The position numbers and the translations under genes are program-made. A stretch of DNA of 6,596 nt, taken from Opitutia bacterium (GTDB taxonomy: Bacteria > Verrucomicrobiota > Verrucomicrobiia > Opitutales > Opitutaceae). Numbering within the stretch: the first letter of the stretch is position 1; each line of letters begins with the position of its first letter. Shown here one piece after another: positions 5,513-6,596 of this stretch. Below the pieces are notes generated by a model that saw only the letters and a list, made by a program, of their open reading frames with translations, did not search any database and was not told where the DNA came from. The stretch spans positions 1-6,596 of the forward strand of contig JANXWT010000057.1 in the NCBI GenBank assembly GCA_025351035.1. Direction: 5' to 3'.

Positions 5513-6034
5513 TCACTTCGCCGGGAGGCGGATCTTCTGGCCGACGCGGAGGTGGCTCGGCTCAAGGCCGGGATTCTCCGCCATGACCGCGTCGATCTTC
5601 ATCGCAAATTTCTTCGCGACCTTCGCGACGGTGTCGCCGGCCGCGATGGTGTAGGTGCCGTCGGCATTGCGCACGCCGGTCGGGGCGGCCCCGGCCTTGC
5701 CGGGCGCGGCCGCGCGGGCTTTCTGCGCCTCTTCCATCTTGGCCACCGCGGCGCGCATCGCGCCGATCTCGGTGCCCACCTGGTTGAGCGCGTTCTGCAC
5801 GCCGTCGCGCAAATTCTTCATGTCGGTCTCGGACTTGGTGCTCGCGGCGCGCACTTCATTCTCGAGCGTGGCGATCTTCGGAATTTCCTCGCTGTGGGCG
5901 GCGAGGATTTTCTCCGCCTTCGTGATTTTCACGTAGTCGGCGATGGCCAGAAGCAGCGCGATAACGCCGGCCACGACGCCAACGATCGGCATCATGTTGT
6001 TAGAATTTCCACTGTCGCGGGAAAGGGTGTCCAT
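5513..6034 (-). CDS. Membrane-anchored coiled-coil protein with C-terminal LysM domain
   Basis: This 173-aa protein has a short polar N-terminus, one hydrophobic segment (about 15-34, 'MPIVGVVAGVIALLLAIADY') and a long heptad-like helical stretch (about 38-108). An Ala/Pro/Gly linker (109-122) leads to a LysM domain (about 127-171, 'YTIAAGDTVAKVAKKFAM' to 'LRVGQKIRLP'). LysM domains bind N-acetylglucosamine-containing polymers such as peptidoglycan. The protein is probably held in the inner membrane with the coiled coil and LysM facing the periplasm, linking membrane and cell wall. There is no catalytic domain and no lipobox. The coiled coil suggests oligomers. The ATG at 6034 gives a sensible anchor but has no Shine-Dalgarno sequence. 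The gene has its own terminator and an AT-rich upstream region, so it is likely transcribed alone. Its exact role is unknown. Confidence 0.9.
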   Translation of the reverse strand: MDTLSRDSGNSNNMMPIVGVVAGVIALLLAIADYVKITKAEKILAAHSEEIPKIATLENEVRAASTKSETDMKNLRDGVQNALNQVGTEIGAMRAAVAKMEEAQKARAAAPGKAGAAPTGVRNADGTYTIAAGDTVAKVAKKFAMKIDAVMAENPGLEPSHLRVGQKIRLPAK

Positions 6035-6058
6035 GTGTTTTTAGAGATTAAGAAATCG

Positions 6059-6087
6059 TATTTAGGTCGGGGGCTGGGGCTAGGCAA
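6059..6087 (-). promoter_or_regulatory. Weak promoter candidate for the LysM gene
   Basis: In the AT-rich stretch upstream of the LysM ATG, TTGCCT (6087-6082, minus strand) is spaced 17 nt from TAAATA (6064-6059), which ends 24 nt before the start codon. The matches are 4/6 and 3/6, so this is only a candidate. The local AT-richness and the tRNA gene upstream on the same strand make an independent promoter likely somewhere in 6035-6110. Confidence 0.22.
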
Positions 6088-6147
6088 GAAGCAATTGTTC
6101 ACAGTTTCCGGACCGGTGAAATATCTTCCGGGTCAGGCCGGGACCTG

Positions 6148-6166
6148 CGCCCGGCGCCCCCGGGCG
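6148..6166. other. GC-rich hairpin between the tRNA and LysM genes
   Basis: CGCCCGG (6148-6154) pairs perfectly with CCGGGCG (6160-6166) across a 5-nt loop. It lies 45 nt beyond the CCA end of the tRNA on the minus strand, so it could help end or process the tRNA transcript. No T-tract follows in either direction, so it is not called a terminator. Confidence 0.4.
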
Positions 6167-6211
6167 GCACCGGCCCTTGGCGGCAGGTCGTGCCAACCTC
6201 CGGTTCGAAAA

Positions 6212-6288
6212 TGGTCGGGGCGATAGGATTCGAACCTACGACCTCCTGGTCCCAAACCAGGCGCTCTACCAGGCTAAGCTACACCCCG
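6212..6288 (-). tRNA. tRNA-Pro (anticodon UGG), CCA encoded
   Basis: The minus strand folds as a complete tRNA. The acceptor CGGGGTG (6288-6282) pairs with CGCCCCG (6222-6216) with one G-U pair, followed by A73 and an encoded CCA (6214-6212). The D-arm contains AGCTTAGCCTGGTAGAGC. The anticodon stem CCTGG/CCAGG surrounds the loop TTTGGGA (6256-6250), whose bases 34-36 are TGG (6254-6252), for proline. The T-arm has GTTCGAATC. U34 tRNA-Pro usually reads most or all proline codons, so this gene is probably essential. All paired stems are intact and no intron is present. Confidence 0.97.
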
Positions 6289-6299
6289 TGACTGCCGCG

Positions 6300-6328
6300 A
6301 TGGGAGGCACGCAACCCCGCCCTGTCAA
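6300..6328 (-). promoter_or_regulatory. Candidate promoter of tRNA-Pro
   Basis: A perfect TTGACA (6328-6323, minus strand) is followed after 17 nt by TCCCAT (6305-6300, 3/6 to TATAAT), which ends 11 nt before the first base of the tRNA. Position and -35 are good, but the -10 is poor. The alternative is read-through from the GIY-YIG gene, whose stop is 53 nt upstream of the tRNA. Confidence 0.4.
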
Positions 6329-6341
6329 CGCTCCCGTGGAA

Positions 6342-6596
6342 TTACTTGCCCAACGTCTGGTCCAGCCACTGCCGGCCTTGGCCGGATTTCAGAAATTTCT
6401 CCCGTTCCCTCGCGGCCAGATAAGTCGGATATTGCTCCGTGTGCACCAAGGCAAATTTCCCTAGCATCTGGCCTCCTTTGCTCGTAGTGCGGCGGTGTTC
6501 ACTGAGCCGTCGCGCCAGATCGATAGTGATGCCAACATAGCGTCTGCGATTCTGCAAACCCCGCAGGACATAGACAATGATCTCTGCGCGTTTCAT
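6342..6596 (-). CDS. Small GIY-YIG nuclease-family protein
   Basis: This 84-aa protein begins with the ATG at 6596, the last base of the window, so its upstream region is not visible. It has the single-domain GIY-YIG fold in order: 'VYVL' (8-11) for the GIY strand and 'RYVGIT' (19-24) for the YIG strand. The helix 'DLARRLSEH' (26-34) carries the conserved arginine and a histidine. 'AREREKFLKSGQGRQWL' (62-78) supplies the metal-binding glutamate, probably E66. This matches the small UPF0213/YhbQ-like group, which are usually 80-100 aa and whose physiological role is poorly defined; DNA cleavage or repair is often proposed. Homing endonucleases of this fold carry extra DNA-binding domains, which are absent here. 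Length and motifs suggest the gene is complete. Confidence 0.9.
   Translation of the reverse strand: MKRAEIIVYVLRGLQNRRRYVGITIDLARRLSEHRRTTSKGGQMLGKFALVHTEQYPTYLAAREREKFLKSGQGRQWLDQTLGK

Noticed and set aside
4762..5565. 267-codon minus-strand frame overlapping the Nudix gene
   Set aside because: It is an Arg/Ala-rich shadow in another frame. The perfect Nudix box lies in the frame ending at 4872.
6177..6464. Plus-strand frame reading GDRIRTYDLLVPNQALYQAKLHP
   Set aside because: This peptide is the reverse complement of the tRNA-Pro gene, a recurring artefact of gene prediction over tRNAs.
6212..6596. tRNA-Pro as an integration site with the GIY-YIG gene as an island gene
   Set aside because: No duplicated tRNA 3' end, integrase or composition change is visible. 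The nuclease is of the small housekeeping-like type.

Overview
The window is GC-rich chromosomal DNA, apparently from a Gram-negative bacterium. The best guess is Verrucomicrobiota, near Opitutaceae. This rests on base composition, weak or absent Shine-Dalgarno sequences, a short membrane/coiled-coil/LysM protein of a style I associate with that group, and a small HTH protein with a 'PLWNEL...RIIGLPRQRIHQLL' core. The placement is inference and was not checked by search. All genes I accept, including the tRNA, lie on the minus strand, so the window is best read from right to left.

Reading right to left: a GIY-YIG nuclease-family gene (6342-6596), then tRNA-Pro(UGG) with an encoded CCA end (6212-6288), then a membrane-anchored coiled-coil LysM protein (5513-6034) that ends in a strong intrinsic terminator (5458-5491). 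A Nudix hydrolase of the ADP-ribose pyrophosphatase type (4872-5441, or to 5459) follows immediately after that terminator.

The middle holds the most unusual part, about 690 bp at 4139-4828. An AT-rich near-palindrome of 21-23 bp occurs five times. Four copies form two 70-bp inverted pairs with 28-nt loops (4141-4210 and 4758-4827), which look like REPINs or small MITEs. The fifth is a lone copy (4611-4633) just upstream of a 119-aa HTH-like protein gene (4224-4583). The two pairs bracket the gene in the same orientation. Each copy contains a perfect TATAAT. This may be a non-autonomous mobile repeat family, an operator family of the HTH protein, or both; the sequence alone cannot decide.

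The left part carries an adenylate-forming (PaaK/CoF synthetase-like) enzyme (2706-3977), an NtrC-type sigma-54-dependent response regulator (1239-2609), and 52 nt after it the 5' part of a multi-pass membrane protein resembling GT-C glycosyltransferases (1186 to beyond the left edge). The last two could be one transcript. No histidine kinase, CoA-pathway partner or transposase is visible in the window, so the regulator's signal, the ligase's substrate and any mobiliser of the repeats remain unknown.
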